Source: Rhizobium sp. 18055 (GTDB lineage Bacteria; Pseudomonadota; Alphaproteobacteria; Rhizobiales; Rhizobiaceae). Taken from it: a stretch of 64,000 nucleotides of DNA. The notes beneath the pieces are model-generated. The model ran no database searches. It was not told the DNA's origin and was given only the letters and a program-made list of their open reading frames with translations. The DNA is taken from contig NZ_CACSKD010000005.1 in assembly GCF_902706285.1 (NCBI RefSeq), forward strand, positions 1 to 64,000, in the 5' to 3' direction. The translations under genes were made by a program, and so were the position numbers. Positions within the stretch are counted from its first letter, which is position 1. Each line of letters starts with the position of its first letter. Below, in pieces: positions 16,556 through 26,396 of this stretch.

Positions 16556-19500
16556 ATGCTGCCAGGCTGGGTCATACTCGCATCCGCGTTCGGCTACCTG
16601 CTGCTGCTGTTTGCCGTTGCCAGTTATGGCGACCGCCAGCGCAGACGCTTCGGCACGCCTGACAACGGGCGGCCCGTGGTCTACGCGCTCAGCCTTGCGA
16701 TCTACTGCACGTCCTGGACCTATTTCGGCGGCGTCGGGCTTGCCTCGCAGCGCGGGCTCGAATTCACCGGCATCTATATCGGCCCGATCCTCGTCTTCAC
16801 GCTCGGCATGCCGGTGCTGCGGCGGATCATCGATCTGGCCAAGACCGAGAAGCTGACCTCGGTCGCCGACTTCATCTCGGCCCGCTACGGCAAGAACTCG
16901 GCGGTGGCGACGATCGTGGCGACGATCTCGCTGGTGGGCGCCATTCCCTATATCGCGCTGCAGCTGAAATCGGTGTCGAGCACCGTCACCGCCATGCTCA
17001 ACCCGTCGGATTACGGCATCGGCAGCGGCAATCTCTATTTCCTCGACCTGCCGCTTCTGGTGACGCTGGTGCTCGCCTGCTTCGCCATCATGTTCGGCAC
17101 GCGGCATACCGATGCGACAGAGCATCAGGACGGGTTGATCCTGGCGGTGGCGATGGAATCGGTGGTCAAGCTGTTCGCCTTCCTGACGGCCGGCGTCTGC
17201 GTGATCTGGTTCCTGTTCGACGGGCCGGCCGATCTCTGGCAGAAGGCGTCGGAAAACCAGCTGGTGCTCTCGGCGCTCAACTACCAGACACCGATCAGCC
17301 GCTGGCTGACGCTGACGCTGCTCTCGGCGTTTGCGATCATCATGCTGCCGCGGCAATTCCATGTGACCGTGGTCGAGAACCGGACGCCGAAGGAGCTCAG
17401 GCTCGCCGGGCTGCTGTTTCCACTTTATCTCATCGCCATCAACATCTTCGTGCTGCCGGCGGCAATCGGCGGGCTGCTGACCTTCGGCGGCAACGGCAAT
17501 GCCGATCTCTACATGCTGTCGCTACCGATCGCCGGGCAGCTGCCTCTCATGTCGCTGATCACCTTCATCGGCGGTTTTTCGGCGGCGACGGCGATGGTGA
17601 TCGTTGCCTCTGTGGCGCTATCGATCATGGTCTCGAACGACATCATCATGCCGATCTTCCTGCACCGCAAGCTTGCCGGACGTGCCGGCCAGCGCGACGA
17701 TTTCGCCAAGACGCTGCTGAACATCCGCCGCAGCGCGATCTTCGCGGTGCTGCTGCTCGGCTATGCCTATTACCGCTCGACCGACAGCACGACAGGGCTT
17801 GCCTCGATCGGCCTGCTGTCGTTTGCGGCCATCGCGCAGATGGCGCCATCGCTGTTCGGCGGGCTGATCTGGCGGCGGGCAAATGCGCGCGGCGCGATTC
17901 TCGGGCTGACCTCGGGCTTCGTGATCTGGATCTACCTGCTGTTCCTGCCATCGCTCGGCGGGCCGGACTATTCCGCCGTTGCCAGCGCCGTGCTCGGCTT
18001 CCTCTTCCCCGGCACCACGCTGTTTACCGCACCGGACGCCGATCCGCTGGTCAATGCGACTGTGATGAGCCTGCTTGTGAACACCGGCTTCTTCGTGATC
18101 GGCTCGATGACCCGCAACGCCCGGCCGCTGGAGCGCATCCAGGCCGGCATCTTCGTCAAGCGGCAGTCGCGCTCGCAGTTTGCCACCCGCGGCTGGAAGA
18201 CAAGGATCAGCGTCGGCGACCTGAAGGCGACGATCTCGCGCTACCTCGGCGAGGAGCGGATGGAGCGCTCTTTCCAGACCTACCAGCAGAATTCAGGCCG
18301 AAAGCTGGAGGACGACCAGCCGGCCGACATGGCGCTCATTCATTTCACCGAGCAACTGCTCGGCAGCGCCATCGGCTCTTCCTCGGCGCGGCTGGTGCTG
18401 TCGCTGATCCTGCAGAAGGTGGAGGATGCCTCTGCCGATACCGCCTGGCTGCTCGACCAGGCGAGCGAGGCGCTGCAGTATAACCAGGACATGCTGCAGA
18501 CCGCGCTTTCGCAGATGGACCAGGGCATCGCCGTGTTCGACAGTTCCAACCACCTGACGATCTGGAACCGGCGCTTCCGGCAGTTGCTCGACCTGCCGGA
18601 GACATCAGGACAGGTCGGGTTTCCGCTGGCCGATATCGTCGCCATTCTCAGCCAGCGTGGCGATATCCCGGTCGCAGACGTCAGCCAGACGGTGCGGCAT
18701 TTCCTGACGCTCGACAAGCCGTTTGCGCTGGTGCTCGGCCGCGGCGAGCGGATCATCGAGGTGCGCTCCAACGCCATGCCCGACAAGGGGATCGTCGCCA
18801 CATTCACGGACATCACCCAGCGCGTCGCGGCCGACCGGGCGCTGAAGCAGGCGAACGAGACGCTGGAGCAGCGGGTGGCGGAGCGCACCGTGGAACTCAC
18901 CCGCGTCAACCACGAACTCGGCGAAGCGCGCGCCTCGGCCGATGAGGCCAACCTCGGCAAGACCCGGTTCTTTGCCGCCGCCGGCCACGACATCCTGCAG
19001 CCGCTGAATGCGGCACGGCTCTATTCCTCGGCGCTGGTCGAGCGGATGGGGCAATCGGAAAGCAGCGCCATCGTCCGCAACATCGATTCTGCGCTGGAAT
19101 CGGTGGAGAGCATTCTGGGTGCCGTGCTGGATATCTCAAGGCTCGATACCGGGGCGATGCGCCCTCGCCTCGCGACCGTGCCGCTGGCCGATCTGCTAGA
19201 GCGGATCCAGACCGATTTTGCGCCGATCGCCCGCGAGAAGAAGCTGAAGCTGGTGGTGATGCCGACGTCGCTACGTGTGCGCTCGGACCCCAACCTGCTC
19301 CGGCGTCTGGTGCAGAACCTGGTGTCGAATGCGATCAAATACACGATCACGGGCAAGGTGCTGGTGGGCGCGCGGCGACGTGGCGATCTGGTGATTATCC
19401 AGGTGATGGATTCGGGGATCGGCATTCCGCCGTCGAAGTTCCGCACAGTGTTCAAGGAGTTCGCGCGGCTCGACGAGGGCGCCAAGACGGCGTCCGGGCT

Positions 19501-20062
19501 GGGGCTCGGGCTGTCGATCGTCGACCGCATTGCCCGCGTTCTCAGCCACCCGGTCGAGCTGCATTCGACCCATGGCAAGGGCACGGATTTCCGCATCGTC
19601 ATGCCGCGCGACATGTCGCGGCCGGCGGCGGTGCCGACACCTGTCATGCCGGCAGAGCGTGCGGCGCAGAACCTGAAAGGCCTGAAGATCCTCTGCATCG
19701 ACAACGAGCCGCATATTCTGGAAGGAATGCAGCTTTTGATCAGCGGCTGGGGCTGCGCGGTGCAATCGGCGGATTCGCTGGCCGCGGTCGCAGGGCTCGA
19801 TGTCAGGCAGGGGGCGCCGGATCTGATCATTGCCGACTATCACCTTGGCGACGGCACCGGCGTTGCGGCGATCCTTGCGGTGCGAGAGCAGTTCGCGACC
19901 TATATTCCGGGGCTGATGATCACTGCCGACCGAACGCTGGAGGTGCGATCGGAAGCCGAGCGGCACGGGATCGGCATCCAGCACAAGCCGGTGCGGCCGG
20001 CCGCGCTGCGCGCCTATATCACCCAGATTTCCGCGCAGAAGCGGGCTGCCGCGGCTGAGTAG
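16556..20062 (+). CDS. Sodium:solute symporter-like / PAS / hybrid histidine kinase
   Basis: This is a 1168-residue membrane sensor. Residues 1-510 form about 13 transmembrane helices of the SSS (PutP-like) fold. A linker follows, then a PAS-like domain (near 640-770, MDQGIAVFDSSNHLTIWNRRF) and a coiled coil (LEQRVAERTVELTRVNHEL). The HisKA H-box is GHDILQPLNAARL, with His811. The HATPase has N, G1 and G2 boxes (NLVSNAIKY, DSGIGI, GLGLGLSIV). A C-terminal receiver (residues 1040-1160) has Asp1094 in IIADYHLGDGTG and the Lys of QHKPVRP. The layout resembles CbrA-type sensors, in which a transporter-like module senses or carries a substrate. ATG 16556 follows GGAGGG. Its last 44 bp overlap the 3' end of the convergent tetR gene. 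Confidence 0.9.
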   Translation: MLPGWVILASAFGYLLLLFAVASYGDRQRRRFGTPDNGRPVVYALSLAIYCTSWTYFGGVGLASQRGLEFTGIYIGPILVFTLGMPVLRRIIDLAKTEKLTSVADFISARYGKNSAVATIVATISLVGAIPYIALQLKSVSSTVTAMLNPSDYGIGSGNLYFLDLPLLVTLVLACFAIMFGTRHTDATEHQDGLILAVAMESVVKLFAFLTAGVCVIWFLFDGPADLWQKASENQLVLSALNYQTPISRWLTLTLLSAFAIIMLPRQFHVTVVENRTPKELRLAGLLFPLYLIAINIFVLPAAIGGLLTFGGNGNADLYMLSLPIAGQLPLMSLITFIGGFSAATAMVIVASVALSIMVSNDIIMPIFLHRKLAGRAGQRDDFAKTLLNIRRSAIFAVLLLGYAYYRSTDSTTGLASIGLLSFAAIAQMAPSLFGGLIWRRANARGAILGLTSGFVIWIYLLFLPSLGGPDYSAVASAVLGFLFPGTTLFTAPDADPLVNATVMSLLVNTGFFVIGSMTRNARPLERIQAGIFVKRQSRSQFATRGWKTRISVGDLKATISRYLGEERMERSFQTYQQNSGRKLEDDQPADMALIHFTEQLLGSAIGSSSARLVLSLILQKVEDASADTAWLLDQASEALQYNQDMLQTALSQMDQGIAVFDSSNHLTIWNRRFRQLLDLPETSGQVGFPLADIVAILSQRGDIPVADVSQTVRHFLTLDKPFALVLGRGERIIEVRSNAMPDKGIVATFTDITQRVAADRALKQANETLEQRVAERTVELTRVNHELGEARASADEANLGKTRFFAAAGHDILQPLNAARLYSSALVERMGQSESSAIVRNIDSALESVESILGAVLDISRLDTGAMRPRLATVPLADLLERIQTDFAPIAREKKLKLVVMPTSLRVRSDPNLLRRLVQNLVSNAIKYTITGKVLVGARRRGDLVIIQVMDSGIGIPPSKFRTVFKEFARLDEGAKTASGLGLGLSIVDRIARVLSHPVELHSTHGKGTDFRIVMPRDMSRPAAVPTPVMPAERAAQNLKGLKILCIDNEPHILEGMQLLISGWGCAVQSADSLAAVAGLDVRQGAPDLIIADYHLGDGTGVAAILAVREQFATYIPGLMITADRTLEVRSEAERHGIGIQHKPVRPAALRAYITQISAQKRAAAAE

Positions 20063-20627
20063 CTTCCGGCCCGGCTCCCATCACATCGGCGACGAGATCG
20101 CGGACGCGCTGTGCGGACGGCGTATCTCCGAACAGAATGCGATAGATGATCGGTGCGACGACGCGGTCCATGACGGCATCGATGGAGGGGAAATGTTCGC
20201 CGCGGGCCCGCGCGCGTTCACCGATCAGTTCCATCTGCTCGCGGGTGAAAGCGCAGCATTTGCAGGCATTGGTGCTGTCCTGTGCGGCCAGCACGTCGCG
20301 CATCATGTCCCGACCGATGCCTGACGACATCTCCTCGGCATATTGTTCTGCCCAGGCCTCAAGATCGCCCCTGGCGCTGCCGGTATCGACCGGCACCATA
20401 TCGGGGCGCAGGCGCTCGACGGCGACGTCGGCCAAGAGTTCCTGGAGGTCGCCCCAGCGGCGATAGATGGTGGATGGCGTGACGCCTGCCTCGGTGGCGA
20501 TCAGCGGGATGGTGACGTCGGCGCGCTCCATGGTCTGGAGCAGCGCGTGGACTGCCTTGTGGACGGATGCCTGAACCCGGGCACTGCGACCGCCCGGGCG
20601 GAGATTTTCTTTTGCTGCCATTGCCAA
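20019..20627 (-). CDS. TetR family transcriptional regulator
   Basis: This 202-residue protein has an N-terminal TetR helix-turn-helix: VHALLQTMERADVTIPLIATEAGVTPSTIYRRWGDLQEL spans residues 27-65. Its ligand domain contains ACKCCAFTREQ, and a C-terminal TetR_C-like region follows. It is divergent from an MFS exporter gene, the classical arrangement for a local repressor, with an inverted repeat (20686-20698) in between. The 3' end runs 44 bp into the kinase gene on the opposite strand. The CKCC cluster is unusual and could sense thiol-reactive or metal ligands; that is speculation. Confidence 0.88.
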   Translation of the reverse strand: MAMAAKENLRPGGRSARVQASVHKAVHALLQTMERADVTIPLIATEAGVTPSTIYRRWGDLQELLADVAVERLRPDMVPVDTGSARGDLEAWAEQYAEEMSSGIGRDMMRDVLAAQDSTNACKCCAFTREQMELIGERARARGEHFPSIDAVMDRVVAPIIYRILFGDTPSAQRVRDLVADVMGAGPEATQPRQPASARKSG

Positions 20628-20685
20628 AGCCGACCTTCATCCTTCCGCTGCGCCATGGTTCAAAAAACTTGACCGACTCATTAAC

Positions 20686-20698
20686 GCAAATAATTTGC
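20686..20698. promoter_or_regulatory. Candidate TetR operator between tetR and the MFS gene
   Basis: GCAAAT-A-ATTTGC is a perfect 6-1-6 inverted repeat in the 133-bp divergent promoter region. A looser outer pair, CGACT and AGTCG, flanks it. Binding by the adjacent regulator is inferred from position. Confidence 0.5.
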
Positions 20699-20760
20699 TT
20701 TTAGTCGATCCTCGCCTTACATCAGGCTAACGCAACGACTTAGCTTTAAGGTGCTTATAT

Positions 20761-21960
20761 ATGTCCGGCGACAGCAAATCCATAGAGACGAGGCCCAATC
20801 CGATCCGCTTTCACGCGGTGACGCTCGCCACCTTCTTCGGCGCGTCGGCCGCCCCGACACCGCTCTACCGGATCTATCAGGAGAACTTTGCCGTCTCCCC
20901 GGTGCTGATCACGGTGATCTTCGCCGTCTACGCCTTCGCGCTGCTGTTTGCGCTGCTGATCGCCGGCTCGATCTCAGACCATCTCGGCCGCAAGCCGGTG
21001 ATCTTTGCGGCGCTGGTGCTGGAGATCATCGCCATGGCGCTGTTCGTCGTTGCAAGCGGTCCCGGCTGGCTGATTGCAGCGCGGGTCGTGCAGGGGCTGG
21101 CGACCGGCATTGCCGGGGCGTCGATCGGCGCGGCACTTGTAGACGTCGATCGCGCGAGGGGGCAGCTGGTCAATTCGATCGCGCCGCTTCTGGGAATGGC
21201 GATCGGCGCGTCCGGCACCAGCGCGCTGATCCAGTACGGGCCGTTTCCGCTGCATCTGATCTATGCGATCCTGCTGGTTGCCTTCGTCATCCAGGCTGCT
21301 GTGATCTGGGCGACACAGGAGACCGGTGCAAAGCGGCCGGGCGTCTGGGGCTCGCTGAAGCCGCGGATTGCCATCCCGCCGCAGGTTCGCCGTCCGCTGG
21401 CGCTGGTGACCCCGATCAATATCGCCAACTGGACGCTTGGCGGCTTTTATCTGTCGCTGGTGCCATCGCTGGTCGTCAGCACGACCGGCAATCATGCACC
21501 GCTGACCGGTGGTTCGGTCGTCACGGCGCTGATGGTCTCGGGGGCCGTGGCCGTCTATCTCAGACGCAGCAAATCGGCCGACGCCAATCTCGGTTTCGGA
21601 ACGCTGACGACGACGCTCGGCGTGCTGACGGTGGTCTCAGGTGTGCATCTGGCCAGCGTGCCATTGCTGCTCGTGGGAACGGTTTTGACGGGCGCCGGGT
21701 TCGGTACCAATTTCCTCGGCGCGATCGGCACGATCATGCCGCTGGCGAAGCCTGACGAGCGGGCCGAACTGCTGTCGGCCTTTTACATCCAGAGCTATCT
21801 GGCCTTCAGCCTGCCGGCCATTCTTGCCGGCTTCCTGGCCAAGTCGCTCGGATACCAGATCACCACGGACATCTATGCGACGGCGATCATTCTGGTGACG
21901 GCCGCGGGGTTTTTCGGGCTCCGTGCAGAACGCGCCAGGGTTGAGCGGATGGCGGCGTGA
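20761..21960 (+). CDS. MFS transporter, probable drug/metabolite exporter
   Basis: This 399-residue protein has about 12 hydrophobic segments. The MFS loop 2-3 signature SDHLGRKPVIF lies near residues 73-83, and GLATGIAGASIGAALVDVDR follows in helix 4-5. It begins with a short polar tail and ends in the cytoplasm with EERARVERMAA-like residues. Control by the divergent TetR protein is likely. The substrate cannot be read from sequence. There is no Shine-Dalgarno better than AAGG (20749-20752). Confidence 0.88.
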   Translation: MSGDSKSIETRPNPIRFHAVTLATFFGASAAPTPLYRIYQENFAVSPVLITVIFAVYAFALLFALLIAGSISDHLGRKPVIFAALVLEIIAMALFVVASGPGWLIAARVVQGLATGIAGASIGAALVDVDRARGQLVNSIAPLLGMAIGASGTSALIQYGPFPLHLIYAILLVAFVIQAAVIWATQETGAKRPGVWGSLKPRIAIPPQVRRPLALVTPINIANWTLGGFYLSLVPSLVVSTTGNHAPLTGGSVVTALMVSGAVAVYLRRSKSADANLGFGTLTTTLGVLTVVSGVHLASVPLLLVGTVLTGAGFGTNFLGAIGTIMPLAKPDERAELLSAFYIQSYLAFSLPAILAGFLAKSLGYQITTDIYATAIILVTAAGFFGLRAERARVERMAA

Positions 21961-22002
21961 TAGCTTACCTCGCGCGCCGCCAAAACCGGACACCCCAAAA
22001 CG

Positions 22003-22026
22003 AAAAAAGGCCGGGCAAACCCGACC
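22003..22026 (-). terminator. Intrinsic terminator of cspA
   Basis: A 7-bp stem (one G-T pair) at 22009-22015/22020-22026 is followed on the minus strand by six Ts (22008-22003). It lies 70 bp after the cspA stop codon and between two convergent genes. Confidence 0.75.
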
Positions 22027-22096
22027 TTCCCTTCCATCTCGACGAACCGCGCAGATAAATCCGTGATCGCGGTTCGGAGATGATATTCTTGAAGTC

Positions 22097-22306
22097 TTAG
22101 ACGGCCTGGAGGCGGTCAGCAGACATCTTGCCCGAACGCTTGTCAGCAACGAGCTCGTAAGACAGCTTCTGGCCGTCCTTGAGGTCGCGCATGCCAGCAC
22201 GCTCAACAGCAGAGATGTGAACGAAAACGTCCGCAGCGCCGTCGTCAGGCTGAATGAAGCCGAAGCCCTTGGTTGCGTTGAACCACTTAACTGTACCTGT
22301 GCTCAT
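22097..22306 (-). CDS. cspA: Cold-shock protein (CspA family)
   Basis: This 69-residue OB-fold protein has RNP1 (KGFGFIQP) and RNP2 (VFVHIS) motifs, which bind single-stranded RNA and DNA and melt RNA structure. I chose ATG 22306, preceded by AAGGAT, because the family starts with the [10 protein letters not shown] type of sequence; the longer frame is the untranslated leader. That leader (22307 upwards) is long and AT-rich, as expected for cspA mRNAs controlled post-transcriptionally. Rhizobial genomes carry several paralogues. Confidence 0.95.
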   Translation of the reverse strand: MSTGTVKWFNATKGFGFIQPDDGAADVFVHISAVERAGMRDLKDGQKLSYELVADKRSGKMSADRLQAV

Positions 22307-22572
22307 GACGATATCCTTTATAAATCGTACATAGATAGTGCATACCAACCTGGGCCGATATGCGATGGAAACCGATTTTGGAGGAAGTTCGCGAGCAACG
22401 GCACGAGCGGCCGCAACAAAGTTCATCTAGCAAGATCGATGGCAGGCTTGTACTCGGTAATTGTGTTTCTGGCAAGGCAACTTTAGCGGTTCGCGATGCC
22501 CAAAATGAGGAAATTTTCGGTGCGATCAGACAGGCCCTCAGAGCCTATCTGATCATGCTGTTTGTGGGCGCG

Positions 22573-24789
22573 TCAGGCGGCTACTTTTGCACCGGCATAG
22601 GGGTCGAAGCGGCCGTAAAACGTCTCGCCCTTTGCGGCCATATCGTTGAGCAGCGCCGTCGGCTTGAAGTGCGCTCCGTAAGTGGTGGCTAACGTTTCGC
22701 AAAGCACCACGAAAGCCTTCACTCCCATGCCGTCGATGCAGGACAGCACGCCGCCAGTATAGGGCGCAAAGCCGAAGCCGAGGATGGAGCCGACATCGGC
22801 CTCGCGCGGATCGGTGACGATGCCCTCTTCCATGGTGCGGGCTGCTTCCAGAGCGATAGTGACGAGGAAGCGCTGCTTGAGGACGGCGACGTCGATCTCG
22901 TCAGGCTTCTTCTGCGGATAGAAGGTCTTCAGCTCCGGCCATAGCGACTTCTTGGCGGGCTTTGCCGGATAGTCGTAGAAGCCCTTGCCGTTCTTGCGGC
23001 CGCGGCGATCGAGATCGTCGACCAGCTTGTTGATCAGCGCCAGATGCTGCGGATCGACGGCGGTCCCGCCGAGATCGGCGACGGTGGCCTTGAGGATCTT
23101 CTGGCTGAGATCGATCGCCACTTCATCGTTGAGCGACAACGGCCCGACCGGCATGCCGGCCATCTTCGCCGAATTCTCGATCATCGCCGGCGGCACGCCT
23201 TCGATCAGCATGTCATAGGCTTCGTGGATGTAGCGAAAGACGCAGCGGTTGACGAAGAAACCGCGGGTGTCGTTGACGACGATCGGCGTCTTCCTGATCG
23301 CGGCGACATAATCGAGCGCGACGGCCAGCGCCTTGTCGCCGGTCTGCTTGCCGGTGATCACTTCCGTCAGCATCATCTTCTCGACCGGCGAGAAGAAATG
23401 GACGCCGATGAAATCGACCGGGCGCTTGGAATTCTCGGCAAGGCCGGAGATCGGCAGCGTCGAGGTGTTGGAGGCGAATATCGCGCCTTCGGGGAGGACT
23501 GCTTCGACCGCTTCGATGACGGCCTTCTTCACATCGCGATCCTCGAACACGGCTTCGATGACCAGCGTGGCGTCGGTGAGATCGCCGTAGGCGGCCGACG
23601 GGGTGATGCGGGCGAGCAGGGCTGCCCCCTCATCCTGCGTCAGACGGCCCTTACCGACGGAATCCTTGACCAGACCTTCGGAGACCGACTTGCCCTTGTT
23701 GGCGGCGTCCATGTCGCGATCGATCAGGGTGACGGGGATGCCGGCTGCGGCAGTGACGTAGGCGATCGAGGCGCCCATGAAGCCAGCGCCGACGACGCCG
23801 ACTTTCTTGAACTCGGTCTTGGCAATACCAGCTGGACGGCGGGCGCCCTTGCCGAGCTCCTGCATCGAGATGAACAGCGAGCGGATCATCGAGAAGGCTT
23901 CTGTCGTCTGCAGCACCTCGGTGAAATAGCGCTGCTCGATCTTCAGCGCCGTGTCGAAGGGCACCTGCAGGCCTTCGAAGACGCTTTTCAGGATCGCCAG
24001 TGCGCCCGGATAGTTGCCCGACGTCTCGCGGCGCAGGATCGCGGGGGCGGCCGGCCAGAGCTGGGCTGCAGCTGGCGTCCAGATGCCGCCGCCGGGCGCC
24101 TTGAAGCCCTTTTCATCCCAGGGGGCGACCGGCTTCAGACCGTCCTTGATCATCTGCTTGGCAGCAGGGATGAGCTGATCCGGCTCGACCACCTGATGCA
24201 CGAGGTTCATCGCCTTGGCGCGGGCCGCGGTTAGCGACTGGCCCGTCGTCATCATCTGCAAAGCGGACTGGGCGTCGGCAAGGCGTGCAACGCGCTGGGT
24301 GCCGCCGGCGCCGGGGAAGATACCGACCTTGACCTCGGGGAGCGCGATCTTGACGCTTTTGGCATTCGACGCAACGCGGCCGTGGCAGGCGAGCGACATT
24401 TCCAGCGCGCCGCCCATGCAGGTGCCGTTGATGGCGGAGACCCACGGCTTGCCCGATGTTTCCAACTTGCGGAACAGGCCGGTCATGCGGCCGACCAGAT
24501 CGAACAGCTTTTGCGCGGCGGTATCGGGGCTTTTGGCCTTCTCGTCCTGATAGAAGGTGAACATCGCCTTGATCATCGACAGATCGGCGCCGCCGGAGAA
24601 GCTCGACTTGCCCGAGGTGATGACCACGCCCTTGATGGCGCTGTCTGCCACCGTCTGGTCGATGATGGCGTTCAGCTCTTCCAGCACCTCGGAGGTGAAG
24701 ACGTTCATCGACTTGCCGGGCATGTCCCAGGTCACGAGGGCGATGCCGTCTGCGTCTGTTTCGACGGTGAAATTGGTGTAGGTGGTCAT
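22573..24789 (-). CDS. fadB: Fatty-oxidation multifunctional enzyme: enoyl-CoA hydratase / 3-hydroxyacyl-CoA dehydrogenase (FadB/FadJ type)
   Basis: This 738-residue protein has an N-terminal crotonase domain (about 1-190; SSFSGGADLSMIK and INGTCMGGALEMSLACHG). It is followed by 3-hydroxyacyl-CoA dehydrogenase NAD-binding (VGVVGAGFMGASIAY near residue 332) and C-terminal domains (VNDTRGFFVNR; GFGFAPYTGG). It catalyses hydration and NAD+-dependent oxidation in beta-oxidation. ATG 24789 (with AAGGAA upstream) begins the fold; the frame extends artificially into the intergenic repeat. It is downstream of fadA on the same strand, separated by 187 bp of palindromic repeat DNA. Confidence 0.93.
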   Translation of the reverse strand: MTTYTNFTVETDADGIALVTWDMPGKSMNVFTSEVLEELNAIIDQTVADSAIKGVVITSGKSSFSGGADLSMIKAMFTFYQDEKAKSPDTAAQKLFDLVGRMTGLFRKLETSGKPWVSAINGTCMGGALEMSLACHGRVASNAKSVKIALPEVKVGIFPGAGGTQRVARLADAQSALQMMTTGQSLTAARAKAMNLVHQVVEPDQLIPAAKQMIKDGLKPVAPWDEKGFKAPGGGIWTPAAAQLWPAAPAILRRETSGNYPGALAILKSVFEGLQVPFDTALKIEQRYFTEVLQTTEAFSMIRSLFISMQELGKGARRPAGIAKTEFKKVGVVGAGFMGASIAYVTAAAGIPVTLIDRDMDAANKGKSVSEGLVKDSVGKGRLTQDEGAALLARITPSAAYGDLTDATLVIEAVFEDRDVKKAVIEAVEAVLPEGAIFASNTSTLPISGLAENSKRPVDFIGVHFFSPVEKMMLTEVITGKQTGDKALAVALDYVAAIRKTPIVVNDTRGFFVNRCVFRYIHEAYDMLIEGVPPAMIENSAKMAGMPVGPLSLNDEVAIDLSQKILKATVADLGGTAVDPQHLALINKLVDDLDRRGRKNGKGFYDYPAKPAKKSLWPELKTFYPQKKPDEIDVAVLKQRFLVTIALEAARTMEEGIVTDPREADVGSILGFGFAPYTGGVLSCIDGMGVKAFVVLCETLATTYGAHFKPTALLNDMAAKGETFYGRFDPYAGAKVAA

Positions 24790-24835
24790 GATGGGATTCC
24801 TTTTCCCTGAATTCTCTGTTGTGCCAAACCGCCCC

Positions 24836-24956
24836 CTCACCCGGCCTCCGCTGCGCTCGGCCACCCTCTCCCCGAGGGGAGAGGAGAAGCGGCGCCTTTG
24901 CGGCTTGTCCCTTCTCCCCCACTGGGAGAAGGTGCCGGCAGGGCGGGTGCAATTCG
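24836..24956. repeat. Rhizobial palindromic repeat (RIME/BIME-like) between fadA and fadB
   Basis: This stretch carries stem-loops of the kind CTCTCCCCGAGGGGAGAG and CCTTCTCCC..GGGAGAAGG, with the companion CCGGCAGGG-type segment. Such mosaics are widespread between genes in Rhizobium, Sinorhizobium and Agrobacterium. The same core recurs on the other side of fadA at 26236-26390. Confidence 0.75.
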
Positions 24957-24976
24957 TTGCACCGGGGATGAGCGGG

Positions 24977-26185
<1,209 letters not shown>

Positions 26186-26235
26186 CTGTCTCGTCTCCCT
26201 AACGGCGCAAGAGCCGTGAATTTTCTGCTTTCTTC

Positions 26236-26390
26236 CCTTCTCCCCAACGGGGAGAAGGTGGCCCCGAAGGGGTCGGATGAGGGGGTGCGGCGGGTGCGAC
26301 TTTGCTGGGGCGCAGTCGTTCGCTGCTTCGTCGCTTACCCCCTCATCTGCCCTAACGGGCATCTTCTCCCGGTTGGGGAGAAGGGGACAC
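26236..26390. repeat. Composite palindromic repeat (RIME/BIME-like) between fadE and fadA
   Basis: A perfect 10-bp hairpin CCTTCTCCCC/GGGGAGAAGG (26236-26258) is followed by CCCC-GAA-GGGG and GGATGAGGGG. After about 60 bp of spacer the same parts recur inverted (CCCCTCATCTG, GCCC-TAAC-GGGC, CTTCTCCC/GGGGAGAAG) up to 26390. This is the mosaic structure known from rhizobial intergenic elements. Confidence 0.8.
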
Positions 26391-26396
26391 TCATCG

